From contig JABANN010000174.1 of the NCBI GenBank assembly GCA_013115125.1, forward strand, positions 1 through 57,020: a stretch of DNA of 57,020 bases, in the 5' to 3' direction. The position numbers and the translations under genes are program-made. The notes beneath the pieces were generated by a model, which saw nothing but the letters and a program-made list of their open reading frames with translations, did not search any database and was not told the origin of the DNA. This document shows, in pieces, positions 11,153 to 22,187 of the stretch (the stretch's first letter is position 1; each line of letters opens with the position of its first letter). This DNA comes from Perkinsus olseni (lineage: Eukaryota; Perkinsozoa; Perkinsida).

Positions 11153-11180
11153 GTGTAAGATACAGAATATGTCAAGTTGA
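11153..11180 (+). promoter_or_regulatory. Conserved upstream element, copy 1
   Basis: GTGTAAGATACAGAATATGT followed by CAAGTTG lies about 26 bp before the start codon of the first secreted gene. Near-identical sequence sits at the same place before the second copy and before the PDZ gene. A promoter or 5' leader role is inference; it may partly reflect duplication of the flank. Confidence 0.45.
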
Positions 11181-11205
11181 TGCCTTTGAAGTTACATTAT
11201 TATGC

Positions 11206-11797
11206 ATGATCATGAGCAGAGTAATTCTCATATCTCTGCTGTCATCCTTGTTACTCTGCTTTTTCCAAGGCTGTGCCACCACCCGCTCCAACTTCACCCC
11301 GATAACGCCATCAAGGGGCAGCAATAGTCCGACCCCAACGGACAGTAACGCATCTTTCAACTTGCAACCGCCTTGCTTCAACCTTGGATTCCCTCAGATC
11401 CCCCCTACACTTGCGATGCCGCCACTCCTGCTGTTGCGGGAACTTATCGAGGCTCCTTCGAGGGCAGCAGCACTCAAGGCGTGTCACTACAATTCGCCCA
11501 GCCCAAGAAGATAGGCGTGATGGCTGGTAAGCCCCTTGACTTCACACCCCCTTCCTGCTACCCTCCCCTTCAGGTTCCTTCAACAGCTCCCCCTTCAGCT
11601 TCAGCAACATCTACTACGAGTTTGTATCAGGGCAATCTTGGTTCAGCCTTCGACCTTTCCATGACTCCAAAAAGCTGCTCTCCCTCTTCAACCTGCAGAG
11701 CATGGACCAGGTCCGGGTATACATCAACCACCAGTGTCAACCGATTCGGATCGACTTCGGCAGCACCGCCAGCGCTCCTCTCGCCAAGGAGGTGTAA
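11206..11797 (+). CDS. Small secreted Ser/Thr/Pro-linker protein, copy 1
   Basis: Starts MIMSRVILISLLSSLLLCFF, a strong signal peptide ending QGCATTRS, followed by a short Ser/Thr/Pro stretch. Intron 1 (GTAACGCATC...CCCTCAG) leads into NPPYTCDAATPAVAGTYRGS then FEGSSTQGVSLQFAQPKKIG. Intron 2 is about 47 nt (GTAAGCCCC...CCTTCAG) and leads into SFSNIYYEFVSGQSWFSL, SLFNLQSMDQVRVYINHQC and TASAPLAKEV stop. Compact, probably beta-rich extracellular domain with a few cysteines. I do not recognise the family. Upstream sequence is shared with copy 2. Function unknown; lineage-specific secreted protein is the most that can be said. Confidence 0.7.
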
Positions 11798-12340
11798 CCG
11801 CCACCATCCCCATCATCACGATCAGCCTCTGTACGATTCCTGCTGTGACTACAGTCGCTCTGTGAAGCATTCGTCATACTTTATGATGTCGTCACATGGT
11901 TTATCATCTTCCCTTCAAGGGTCATAATAGTTTCCGCCACAGACCACCCTGGTGCAGAGTTATCCTCGACTAGCGCAGATTCATGACCATTCATGAAGCC
12001 AACCAAGCACGAATCGGTATAGGTCGGTGTAGGTCGTGACGGTTACTAACCGGACCCGATCCAACTGCATTCGTGGGCGGGTCGATGGAGCACTATAGAA
12101 CTGAGTGCTGGTAGCAGTGAACACTGCTGGCTTAGCATGACTTCAAGCTCTGCTTCCGCCGCAACAGGTCCTCCAGCCCCAAGAGTCAGCCTCTCAGGAA
12201 TTAATAAGGGGAGTTCGCAATATGCTTGGAAAAGCACTTTTTTCTTAGGCAAGTGTAACTTGTTCGGGAACGTGCATAGCGTCTTAGGAACATTCCCAGG
12301 CACTCAGGAAGGGTTTATTGAACGACCCGTGTATCTCGAA
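11798..12340. other. Spacer between tandem secreted genes
   Basis: Contains sequence following copy 1 that also follows copy 2 (the stretch CGATTCCTGCTGTGACTACA then GTCGCTCTGTGAAGCATTC), so the duplication unit extends past the stop codon. No further gene seen. Confidence 0.6.
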
Positions 12341-12370
12341 GCGTGCAAGATACAGAATATGTCAAGTTGG
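12341..12370 (+). promoter_or_regulatory. Conserved upstream element, copy 2
   Basis: GCGTGCAAGATACAGAATAT followed by GTCAAGTTGG lies about 33 bp upstream of the start codon at 12403, matching the element before copy 1. Confidence 0.45.
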
Positions 12371-12402
12371 TGCCTTTAAAGTTACATTATTATTGTTCCT
12401 GC

Positions 12403-13673
12403 ATGATCATGAGCAGAGTAATTCTCCTACCTCTGCTGTCATCCTTGTTCCTCTTCCTCTTCCAAGGCTGTGCCTCCACCCGCTCCAACTTCACCCCGAT
12501 CACGCCGTCGGACTCTCCCTCGAGTACCACTCCTCCCACAACTTATCCGGGAAGTACCACCCCCGGGGACGACTCTCAGGGCCCCTCTACCTCACCGGGC
12601 TCATCGAGCGGTAGCAGTAGTCCGACCACTCGGACGACTCCGACTCCGGACAGTAACGCATCTTTTTACCTGCTACTCCCTTGCTTCAACCTTGGATTCC
12701 CTTAGATACCCCCTATACTTGCGACGCCGCCACTCCTGCTGTTGTGGGAACTTATCGAGGCTCCTTCGAAGGCAGCAGCACTCAAGGCGTGTCACTACAG
12801 TTCGCCCAGCCCAAGAAGATCGGCGTGATGGCTGGTAAGCTCCCCTCCTAAGGCATTACTTGTGTTTTTTAGCTAAGTATAGTTTCCAGTTTATAAAAAA
12901 TCTCATTTTTTACCTAGAGCTCGAAGGCAAGCTAGTATTGTTATATTTGCGCACTATGAGCAAGTCGCATAAAATCTACATCAAGTGCGCGCTGGTGAGA
13001 AAGTCTTTTGAAAGCGATCCTGACAACTTCCGGAGCGTCCTTGGTACTAAAGGGTTTATGATGTGTCGGACGCACGGTATGAACCGGTATGAAAGTCTGT
13101 AGGAAAAGACCCTGACAACTACCGGAGCATCATTGCTGCGGCACAAGGCAAACAAGGAGATCGTCACATCACGTCATATGGCCGCCCAAAAACACGTCTA
13201 ACCCTATGCAGAGTACTCTCACTAGCAACGGGCTGACACGTTCTCATATCCACACTCATAAGGAGTGCATTTTTGGGCACTCTGGGGAGAGATTCAGAAA
13301 TCGCATCGGTCACACCGGTCACAATTGGCACTTAACGCTAGACACGAAAATGTGATTACGATTGTGATCTTCAATTCTGTCATTCGAAAATATTTCATTA
13401 CCATAAATCTATCTTGTATCATGATACTTCCTACCACCCTCCCCTTCAGGTTCCTACGACAGCTCCTCTTTCAGCTACAGCAACATCTACTACGAGTTTG
13501 TATCAGGGCAATCTTGGTTCAGCCTTCGACCCTTCGATGACTCCAACGAGCTGCTCTCCCTCTTCAACCTGCAGAGCATGGACCAGGTCCGGGTATACAT
13601 CAACCATCAGTGTCAACCGATTCGGATCGACTTTGGCAGCACCGCCAGCGCTCCTCTCGCCAAGGAGGTGTAA
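12403..13673 (+). CDS. Small secreted Ser/Thr/Pro-linker protein, copy 2
   Basis: Paralogue of the gene at 11206. Signal peptide MIMSRVILLPLLSSLFLFLF, then QGCASTRSNFTPITPS and a linker much longer than in copy 1, rich in Ser, Thr, Pro and Gly (STTPPTTYPGSTTPGDD, SPGSSSGSSSPTTRTTPTP), mucin-like and likely O-glycosylated. Intron 1 as in copy 1, then TPYTCDAATPAVVGTYRGSF and GVSLQFAQPKKIGVMAG. Intron 2 is about 610 nt instead of 47 nt because some 560 bp of AT-richer DNA sits inside it. The last exon SYDSSSFSYSNIYYEFVSG ... DQVRVYINHQC ... APLAKEV is nearly the same as in copy 1. Function unknown. Confidence 0.7.
12850..13430. repeat. About 560-bp insertion in intron 2 of the second copy
   Basis: Between the intron start GTAAGCTCCCCT and the end CCACCCTCCCCTTCAG, both matched in copy 1, lies extra DNA absent from copy 1. 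It contains an internal repeat, CCTGACAACTTCCGGAGCGTC at about 13019 and CCTGACAACTACCGGAGC at about 13110. No coding domain recognised. Confidence 0.6.
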
Positions 13674-13922
13674 CCGCCATCCTCATCATCATCACGATTC
13701 TCTGTACGATTCCTGCTGTGACTACAGTCGCTCTGTGAAGCATTCATCTTCATCTTCTTCCCCTTAAGGGCCCCTCTGTGAATAGTAGTTCCCACCACAA
13801 GCCTCAGCGTGCTGAGTTCGCCCGACCGGCCGTGTAACAAGGAGAGTGCATGGTAGCCCTAGCGTCTGTGCGGCTCCGACTGAGAAGAAGATACTTCTGG
13901 CTGGTCGTCAGTTTCAATCTTC

Positions 13923-15953
13923 ATGCCCCCGCCGTCCGGTCGAAGTGTCTTGCCGACCTTCCGAGGCACGGCTCTCAAACAGATACCCCACACCTCCACC
14001 AACTCCCACTTCGGGAATCCTTTGACCAAAAATGTAAGTGCCTAGCATCGACCTCGGATACTCACCTCCTCGTCCTCAGTACGTCCATCCGTCGTCCTCG
14101 CCCCAGCCTGGTCCTCCCCCTACCTGGAAGCCTCTCGCTAAGTTCGGCGGCCCTCTGACATCCGAATTGCCACCGCCTTCGACCTTGGATGCCGAGGGGC
14201 TCGGCCACGCCGCCAACACCGCCGCTCGGGACAGAGTCAAGGGCACCTCTCCCTACTGGCAACAGCTGAAGGACAGGGCTCTTGCTATCGCCCCAGCGAT
14301 GGAGCCTAGGGACTGCGCGCTCCTCCTCAACGCCTTCTCCCGAGTCCGGTTGTGTGATCAGCAGTTGTTCGACACTCTGGCGCCCGTGGTCGAGGCCAAG
14401 CTTTTATATTTTACCTCGGTCCACTTGGCGATGGTTTTCAGCGCATACGCCAAAACCGGCGTAAAGATTCAGGTACGTACTGGATGGAATCGGCGTACTG
14501 GACGGATTGTGTTGCTGTTTTTCCAGGAGTCTTTTTTGAGCGCTCTCTCCCGGGAGGTGGGCGCCCGAGTTCACGAGTTTCACAGTCCGGTGGAGATCTG
14601 TATGCTCCTCAACGCGATGACCAAGCTAGGTTTGGTGGACCTAGATCTCTTCACCCGATGGTCCAAGCATGTCCAGGCGAGGATGTCCCAGGAGCCCTTC
14701 CACGTTCGAGATCTTAGCGTCATCGCCAGCGCCCTCGCTAGGGTCATCAAGCATCATACCGTGGCTGAGGGAGATAAGCAGAGAAAGGAAGAGGTCGTAC
14801 AGGAGGGGGCTGAGATTTTTTATGCTTTTTATCGGGGTCGTCGCTCTTGGCGATTTCGGGGAAAGTTGGTATACATTGGAATTTCCGAAAGCGGCGCTTG
14901 ATGCGGAAAAAAATTTCTACGCCGTTCAGGATTCTACGGCGTCGTTGAATGAGGGTCTCGACCCTCTTACTGACACAATGGACCTCATAGCGGGCCGAGC
15001 GTTGGCGACTCTGGGCGAGGCAACCCCGATGGAATTAGCCCGACTGGTGCTGGCCTTCACCAGTGACAGCGGCGGAGTCATCAGCCCTCCGAAGCAGCTG
15101 CTCGAGTCCAGCCTCGAATGCGCACGGGATAAACTCATGTTCATGGCACCCGCGGAGCTGGTAGTAGTATCCAAGGTCGAAGCGCGGCAATGACAGAGGA
15201 GCGTATCTTCAGGTCAACGTGGCGTTCGCATTCGGACAAGTCCGGGAGTCTCTGACGAGCGTCTCGGACATCGCCCTACTCGATGCTTCGATCTTTGAGC
15301 GTCTACGTTTCTCAGCGGTCAGCTCAGCGCCCCTGTTTTTGGCCTCGGAAGTAGCCGGACTGCTTCAAGTGTTCGCACGGTGGAGGATTCCCTTCGGCCA
15401 CAGCGACCTCGCCGTGATGGTGTCCCGGCTCATCGCCACTGCTGACAAGTGCGATGCGGAGGTCGCGTGCAATGCAGCCTACTGTGCATCGATGATCGTG
15501 TTGAACACGGCCAAGTCCCGGGAGATTGGTAGAAATGGGTCCTAGAGCTGAGCTCAACGTCAGCGTCTTTCTTCTCTCAGCTCCCTCAGCGCTGATGGAG
15601 TCCTTGCGGAGATTGCTACACTCGTACTCGCCGCTGATCGTCTCGTCGGCGGCCACACTCGAGCTCAGTACCATCGCCAAGTTCGTGGAGGCGATGTCAA
15701 ATACGGCGCACTCGGATCGAGCTGTGATGGACGCCCTGGCAAGGTAGGGATGGGCGGTAGTTGGCTGTTGGACGGGCGGTATCGGGTTAGGTCTCTGATG
15801 GCATCCCCCGCCAGAGTGGTGGAGTTGGGCCGGTCTAAGCGGACCTGTCATATGCTGATTGAGTCGTTCATCGCTCATGGCTTCGATCCCGAGGAGGATC
15901 TTATGTTGACGCTGAGAGAACAGCGAGAAGGAGGAGGAGCGTCGTCGTCGTAG
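13923..15953 (+). CDS. Helical-repeat (HPR/FASTK-like) mitochondrial protein
   Basis: Start MPPPSGRSVLPTFRGTALKQ is Arg/Ser/Thr-rich without acids, a plausible mitochondrial presequence; it splices (GTAAGTGCC...TCCTCAG) to YVHPSSSPQPGPPPTWKPL. The body is helical with repeat-like segments: MEPRDCALLLNAFSRVRL, SVHLAMVFSAYAKTGV, SPVEICMLLNAMTKLGLVD, HVRDLSVIASALARV, TPMELARLVLAFTSD, APAELVVVSKVNVAFAFGQV, LASEVAGLLQVFARW and LELSTIAKFVEAMSNTAH. Length is about 560 residues over six or more exons. This is typical of alveolate heptatrico/octotricopeptide proteins of mitochondrial RNA or ribosomes. No RAP domain is visible at the C-terminus (EDLMLTLREQREGGGASSS). It forms a pair in style with the gene at 6550-8675, though sequence similarity looks low. 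Confidence 0.68.
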
Positions 15954-16619
15954 TGGGAAGGGCTGTTTCCGATCTTCATGCCAATCATAAATTTGTTTCC
16001 GTCCTACCATCGGACTTTGCTGGTTGAGTCAATTGTCAATAATTGTCGTTGTGAGCCTCCATTTCGCTCGCCCTCGGTGACCGCCATTGCAGGTAGTGAC
16101 GATGGACTGCCCCTCGGGTACTATGCAGACGGGAAGGGAAGGACTAGGGTGTCAACCGATGTGTTATTGGGGTGGGTTGGAGGAATGTTGAAGCATCTAG
16201 CTACCTGACTGCTACCGCATTGGCCCCTCCTCACTGGCCGTGGACTCGGCAAGTGGTACTGGGTGCACCGAAGAATCTTCCTGGCTTCTCTCGTCTCTGT
16301 GCCTACTTCAAGGGATGGTAGTACTGCTTGCAAGCTTGGCTCTTCCAGTCGGCGTCCGTCTCGGTTTTACTTGAGCTACGCTCCTGTCAACCTTCCTGGG
16401 ATCTTTGATGTGCAGTTGTTGATATCAGCACATTTTGCCGACCTCCATCGCCCTTCATAGCGGCGCCGTCTAGGATGTTCGTAGAGATGGGGCTGCCCTC
16501 TAGAGTCCAAGGAAGCGGCACCGATGCTGTTGGGTTGGGTCAACGGAAATGGTCTTGCAGTGTCATTCTTGGAGCCCGCCATGTACGTCCGAGCGGCTGC
16601 CTTCGACAGCTAAAACGCG
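15954..16619. other. Spacer before the coiled-coil gene
   Basis: No convincing gene. A plus-strand open frame at 16475-16672 and a minus one at 16376-16582 overlap each other and have no recognisable features; unrecognised first exons of the next gene could lie here. Confidence 0.45.
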
Positions 16620-19600
16620 ATGGAACATCAGCAGCAGCTACTACCAATGAACCCCTTGCCCCTCCCGGCTGAGGGGCCTCTCCCTGAGCTCGGTATGATG
16701 ACGATGATGCAGTTGAGGAGGTGATGCGGTGAGGGAATGGTATCGAGGTGGATATGCTGATGATCAGATTCGCACAGTGCATGCAAATGGAGAAATTGGA
16801 CATTCAGAATGAGTTCGACATTTGCCGGGAAAAGTGAGAAATTTAGTTTGCTGATTGATCGTACGTGACTGAGCTGGGAAAGATACGAAGGAGACGTTGA
16901 GAAATTGGTAGAGAAGATTAGATCGCAAGAAGTCCTGTTGGCCTCTGTGAGGACCTCTGCGGCCAACTCGGCGAGGGAAGTGGAACGAATAACCGCGGAG
17001 AACCGTTCCCTGACTGACCGGGCCCAGGTGGTCGCCTAATGTCTCTGCCTCGCTCGGAGGGGCTCATGCAGGTACTGGAAGCGGAAGTGCGGAGCGTTAA
17101 TGCTGCTAACGAGGAGATGGCGATCGAGATCAAAACCGTCCACGGTGGGGTCTTCTCCTTCTCCTTATCTTGGATGCAGGGTTGGGGCTGTCAGATCTGC
17201 AAAGTCGAGTAGAGCATCTCACTGGCCGTTGCCAAGAATTGGAGGATGAATGTGATTCACTGCGAACGGCGAGGCACTCTGAGGGGGAGCGTTCGAGGCC
17301 TGTAGCGGACCGGACGGTGGTGGTTGACAGGTCGGGTCCATGCGCGTCCGCCAGTATTCATTGCCGTAGTGCTCAGTCCGCCGAAGACGACTGAGGCGAA
17401 GGAGCGTCCTGAGAAGGTGCCTGTTGGTGGGGCGATGGCCAGCCCGGGAGAGATCGAGGAGCTCGTGGGTCTGTTGGAGAAGTCGACCAGTGAGGTGGAG
17501 AGGCTGCAAGACCAAGTCGCGTTGTGGAGGCGACGGGGAGAAGAGGCGGAGAAGGAAGTGGAGAAGTTGAAGTCGGCTGTAGAGGAGCATCATCATTATA
17601 TTGAGGGTAAAAATGATGGGTGCCGGATTTGAACCGGGATTTGCATAGTACAACCACCGTTCGGACGAGATTGAATCCGCGAGGCTAGTTGGTTCAGCTC
17701 GATCATCTCTTCTTTAGATGAGCATTCCCAGCCGAGCTTCACGGCCAGTACCACACCTGAGTCGACAGGAATCTTCATGAACTCGTCGGAGGAGATCGCC
17801 AATGCTTCTTCCAGCTTGCGAGGGTCGATGGACTCCCACACAGCCGAGCGAGCTGAGAACGAGCTGCTCCACTTCCTGCTGGAGGGCGCGGCGAGCTCTC
17901 AAGAAATTGAGTCCATCCGGGAAGAGTTCCTGGCGACGGGGCCGACGGATGCGGCGGGGAGGAGGAAGTGGCCCTCGTCGATGATGACTGAAGTTAGCAG
18001 GCTTCGGTCGACGGTGGAGGCAGCAGAGGCGAATAGAAAAGTACTGCAGGGGAGAGTGAAGGAGCTCGAGGAGGAGTTGTCTGTCGAGAGGAAAGGGAAG
18101 GCGGAACTCGAGGCTCGACTGGAGGCGCTGAGCAGCTCTGATGCAGAGGCGGGGAAGCCGACTCTTCAGACGCAGATTAACGGAGGCGTAGCTACTGTGG
18201 TAGCACCTGTGGCTCGAAAACCAGTGCTCGCTGATATTGGTAGGCGGGCTGGGATTTCCGAGCTTGCCGCTGTGTGGATCGATGTTAGGGACCAGTCCTC
18301 TGAAACACTCGCAGGAGGAGGAGGGACGCCGCTGGGCAGAAGGATGTAGTCAGACTACACCAAGAGAGGGCTCCCCTCACCATCAGTGTCCGAGCGAAAA
18401 AGAACAAGGGGATGGCGATGATGATTGTACTGTTTGCTCTACAGAGGATTTGGCGTCTCTAAAGAGAGAAGTGAGGGAGGGGCAACGGATCGAGGTTGAG
18501 AGTATTTTGCGGTTTCTCTATCAGATTAGGCGGTTGAAGCAGGAAGCTGTGGAGTCGGCCAAGTGCGCTACCAATAAGCTCAGAAGTGCTCGAGACCAGC
18601 TGTCATCTCGGGAGGTGGATTTAGCTCGGGCTCAGCGGGCGGGAGAAATGGCGGGAAAACGGATAGAAAAAATGGAAAATGAATTGCGGGAGGTGACGGA
18701 GAGACTGCGAGAAGAAGCGGCGACTAGCGAGAGGCTCGAGACGAAGCTGAAGCTGATGGTGGCCCAATTGTCCCTGGCGAGGAGCGAAACCTCCGGCTTG
18801 CGAGATGAAGTGGTCCGCCGACGCAAAATGATGGAGAAGATGGACGAAAAGGAATCTAAGGTAGGCGCGTGAGACGCTCGCTGTAATTGATCTTGATGGC
18901 ACAGAATGCCGCCGAGTTGGAAGGGAGAAGTATGGCCTTGGCAGACACTGAGGGGCTGCTGTTGAAGATGGAAGAGCAGACGGCCAATTTGGCTGAGGAC
19001 ACGGAGAGGTTTTTGGAAGAGTAAAGAAGTCTCTACTGCTGCGGCCCTGCTACTCGTCATCAGATACTCCCGAGTGTGTTTGAATGAGGAGCGGGAAAGA
19101 ATGCTGAGTAGCGATCTGTGTGGTCATCTAATCCGTGCTGAGGAGCGTCGGCGGACAGCTGGGGAGGATGCTGCGATGGAGGAAGGGATGGGCAGGGAGC
19201 GGAGGGAGATGATCAGAGAGGACCGGGAGTCAACTTATCGGAGGGAGTATGGTCGGTTGAGGTCGACAGCTGGTGATGATCGGTGGCTCGCGGAAGAGCA
19301 GCTAAGGACGATCAAGGCCCGGGAGGTAATGCTGTCGTCTAGCTGGGAAGGGCGATGACTTCATAACACCTCGAGTGCAACAACGCATTGGGGCGAATTT
19401 ATCTTGTGCCAGGGTGCACAGTCATACCACTCCTTTCGCTTATCATGTTCCCTTTTAATAGGCCGAGCTTGGTAGTCTGCGATTGGAATTGCGTCGTTGT
19501 CGAGAAGAGTTAGCTCAACAACAGCAGCAGGAAGATGTCGTGGTATTTGAGGTGAGACCACCAGGCGGTCACGGGATAGTTTTTCATCGTGTCCACAGCC

Positions 19601-22187
19601 CGAGTTGGTCTCTCGACCGTCGTCAACAGAATGGTCGTTTTCACGAGCAACCGACGACTAGCTGGGTGAGCCTCGCCCCCCCCCCTTCCATACTAAATCG
19701 TTGCAGTGCTAAATCGACCATGGCGATTCATGATCATCCAACCCGTCTGTCGCCTTGTTATCGGTTATCGCTCTTCTTGTTATCGGGCATGCTCATGCGG
19801 CTACTGGAGCTCCCGACTCGGCAGTTCATGCATGAAGACCTTCAGTGGAGGTCCTTCACGATGTTGACATCATCAGCGTGCTTGTGCCCGACGGTCGTAA
19901 CGGGACGAAGAGAGTAAAGTTATGCTCGCATCATTCATAGAGAAGATGGATGTAGAAGATGAGAACCCCGCCATGCGAGAACTTCTGAAAGAAGGCGGGT
20001 CTCTGATAGACGCTGGTGATTCTCTTTTGAGAAACAGAAGCAACCTGATGCAGGGAATGCTGCATTACACTTCTTTCTTCTTACACGTATGCACAAGTGT
20101 TTTTAATAAGAAGATGCAGCACCTCCATTTCAAGCTACAGCGAGGAACTGGCAGATTGCCAGAAAGATGCAAGTATTTGAGCACTGATCAAGGGTCATCT
20201 GATAGTAGTGGTCTACTCTAGACAATATTAGTCAAAATAGGGGACCTCACGGCGACGATGGTGTGCAGTGCGACTCATGCGAGCTATGGTAGCACATCGA
20301 ACAATGCGCTCCGTGGTTTGAGAACGCCATCCATGCTGACACCTAAACACCATGGTACTGCCCTAGCTGTGATGGTATGAAACGCGGCCGGCTGACGGAT
20401 GGCTCGCTGGTTCTCGCTATTTTCGGAGCACAGGCTAGACTTAATACTAGTTTCCGTGAGAACGGTTTGGCTACATTGGGCGAATTGGAATCCTGTTTGA
20501 AGAAAGATGATAATCTACCCGATCGGGCTGGGGACCTGTGGCATGACGAGAACTCTTTGTTGACTGGGCGGTTGATAGGTTATCACTTTTCCACCTCACT
20601 AGCAGTGTTCTCTTTTGGGAAATTTCCTTGCAGTCGGTATTTTTTCTTGGACTATCGGCGGTCATTTATCCCTGGTATTTCATAAAAATCACGAAGTGTC
20701 AGCGTCAAGAACGTTGTCACGCGGTTGGTGGGCCTCTCGAGATGGCACACTATTCGTGAGATTTTGGAGACACTACATGGGATCGGCGCGGATTGCTTCT
20801 CCGTCAGGGTCAATCTAGACTGAGTAGCATCGGAGAAAGTACTGATTTTGGAAGTGAACAAATGGCGGCACTCACCGAGTACGTTGACAGACTGTCAGCG
20901 GAGTGAGTTTGGAACCTCGACCCTTCGGCTGCATTCGTTGCTTGCACCATCAGATACTCCCGAGTGTGTTTGAACGAGGAGCGCGAGAGAATGCTGAGTA
21001 GCGATCTGTCTGCTCACCTAATCCGTGCTGACGAGCGTGGAAGGGGTCTGCAGAGGGCAGCCAGAGATGTTGCTGCCAAGACGGATGCTGTGATGATGAA
21101 GGAGGGGAAGGGCAGAGAGAGGAGGGAGATGATCAGAGAGGACCGGGAAGGGCACCTGCAGGCGCTCGTAGAGGCCCTGGTGGATCTCCAGGCCGCTGGA
21201 GAGATCGGCACAGCCGCTGGCTCGAGCAAAATGTTTTTGACCGTTGGCGTGCAGACCATCCGAGTGGCCCGATGGAACTCGATGGTCCAAGCTTCGCCCC
21301 GCATCACCGATACCGGCGTCCAAACCCGCGTGGAGGTGTCGACGGTGGAGTCGCAAACCAACCCCGTGGGGAGGAAGGGCAGGAGCGTCTCAAGGCTGAC
21401 GCAAACCCATTTCGGTGATGACCATCCGATAGCCGTCCATCCCGTTGATGCCGATCATGAAGCAGCCATACGTGAGGAAGCCATAAGAGAGATGAAGGCG
21501 CATATGGAGGAGCAAGTGAGAATCACCAGGTGTAACGGGCAGGTGAGAGCATCAGCTGCTGACGCTCCCGGGTTGCACGCCTCTCTCAAGGTTCGTCTCC
21601 GAGCGCGGGAGGAATCTTATCGAGCGGAGGTAGAGCGGCTCGGTCGGGAGCATCAGCGTGTTACGGCGGAACTCGAACGTCGCCATGCTGAGGACCTGCG
21701 AGTTCAGCGGCTTCGACTGGAGAGGCAGTGGCAAGTCAGACGGTCGATGGCGGAGATGCCGAAGCGGAAGGAGGATCCGTTGAAGGGCGGCAGAAGGGCG
21801 GCCGTCCCCCAGCCTATAAGGATTGACGAGGAAATGTTTGAAACACCAAGGGAAGAGGTGAGTAGCGAAGATGAGCTTTTACAGACGATACGATTTCGAC
21901 AGCGGCAGGATTCGAACCTGCGCGGGCAGAGCCCAGTGGATTTCTAGTCCACCTCCTTAACCACTCGGACACGCTGTCTGATGCATCGCATCATTCTTTC
22001 TCATGTTCCTACTTGCCTGCCTCAGGTCCACTCATCAGCGCCATTCGCCCCACAGCCGATATTCGACGACCGACCCAGTCCAAACGCCATTCGACGGGCG
22101 AGTGCCGCTCGAGTTGTCGAGTCTGTCCGAACTGGTAGAAGGAGAACCGTCGACAGATCACTCAAATTACCATCCCATGATAATTAA
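16620..22187 (+). CDS. Large multi-exon coiled-coil protein
   Basis: A long plus-strand gene, largely heptad coiled coil. Segments in order: MQMEKLDIQNEFDICREK, YEGDVEKLVEKIRSQEVLLA, VERITAENRSLTDRAQ, VEHLTGRCQELEDECDSLR, ASPGEIEELVGLLEKSTSEV, RRRGEEAEKEVEKLKSAVEE, LQGRVKELEEELSVERKG, ERLETKLKLMVAQLSLARSE, NAAELEGRSMALADTEG, YSRVCLNEERERMLSSDL and, at 21590-21750, EESYRAEVERLGREHQRVTA. The C-terminus is VHSSAPFAPQPIFDDRPSP then a basic tail ending LKLPSHDN. One exon type (YSRVCLNEERER) occurs twice, 1.9 kb apart. One intron holds an antisense tRNA-like element and the last an intact tRNA-Ser. Exons between 19.4 and 20.9 kb are unclear, so two genes are possible. A cytoskeletal or basal-body role is only a guess. 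Confidence 0.55.
17607..17717 (-). other. tRNA-like element antisense in a coiled-coil gene intron
   Basis: A 111-nt intron (GTAAAAATG...TTCTTTAG). On the minus strand it holds a well-paired T-arm, CCCGGTTCAAATCCGG, with a further 50 nt that could be D and anticodon arms but do not fold clearly. Seen directly; tRNA origin is inference. Confidence 0.55.
19063..19215 (+). repeat. Duplicated exon, copy 1 (partner at 20948-21143)
   Basis: Acceptor CATCAG followed by ATACTCCCGAGTGTGTTTGA encodes YSRVCLNEERERMLSSDL and later GRERREMIREDRE. The same acceptor and exon recur at 20948 (SSDLSAHLIRADER), where the exon then continues much further. An internal duplication of the coiled-coil gene. Confidence 0.8.
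19922..20385 (+). other. Uncertain segment with a PHD-finger-like Cys/His stretch
   Basis: After an open stretch (FIEKMDVEDENPAMRELLKE) the sequence near 20250-20375 reads DDGVQCDSCELW, HIEQCAPWFENAI and WYCPSCD, the spacing of a PHD finger (CxxC ... HxxC ... WxCPxC). It is not open throughout in one frame, so it may be a broken copy or be split by unrecognised introns. I cannot tell whether it belongs to the coiled-coil gene. Confidence 0.3.
21897..21978 (-). tRNA. tRNA-Ser (anticodon AGA)
   Basis: A complete class II cloverleaf on the minus strand. The 7-bp acceptor GACAGCG/CGCTGTC pairs perfectly; the D-arm reads TCCGAGTGGTTAAGGA; the anticodon stem GTGGA/TCCAC encloses loop CTAGAAA (AGA); a variable arm GGGCTCTGCCC follows, and the T-arm is GCAGGTTCGAATCCTGC. 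A and B boxes are intact and there is no CCA in the DNA. I see no run of four Ts just downstream. It lies antisense inside the last intron (21858-22025) of the coiled-coil gene. Confidence 0.93.

Noticed and set aside
11206-11797. Bacterial lipoprotein (hydrophobic leader ending QGC)
   Set aside because: The signal peptide followed by Cys resembles a lipobox, but introns with GT-AG ends and the eukaryotic context rule this out.
20240-20385. Functional PHD-finger gene
   Set aside because: Cys/His spacing fits but the region is not open in one frame and no clean splice sites restore it.
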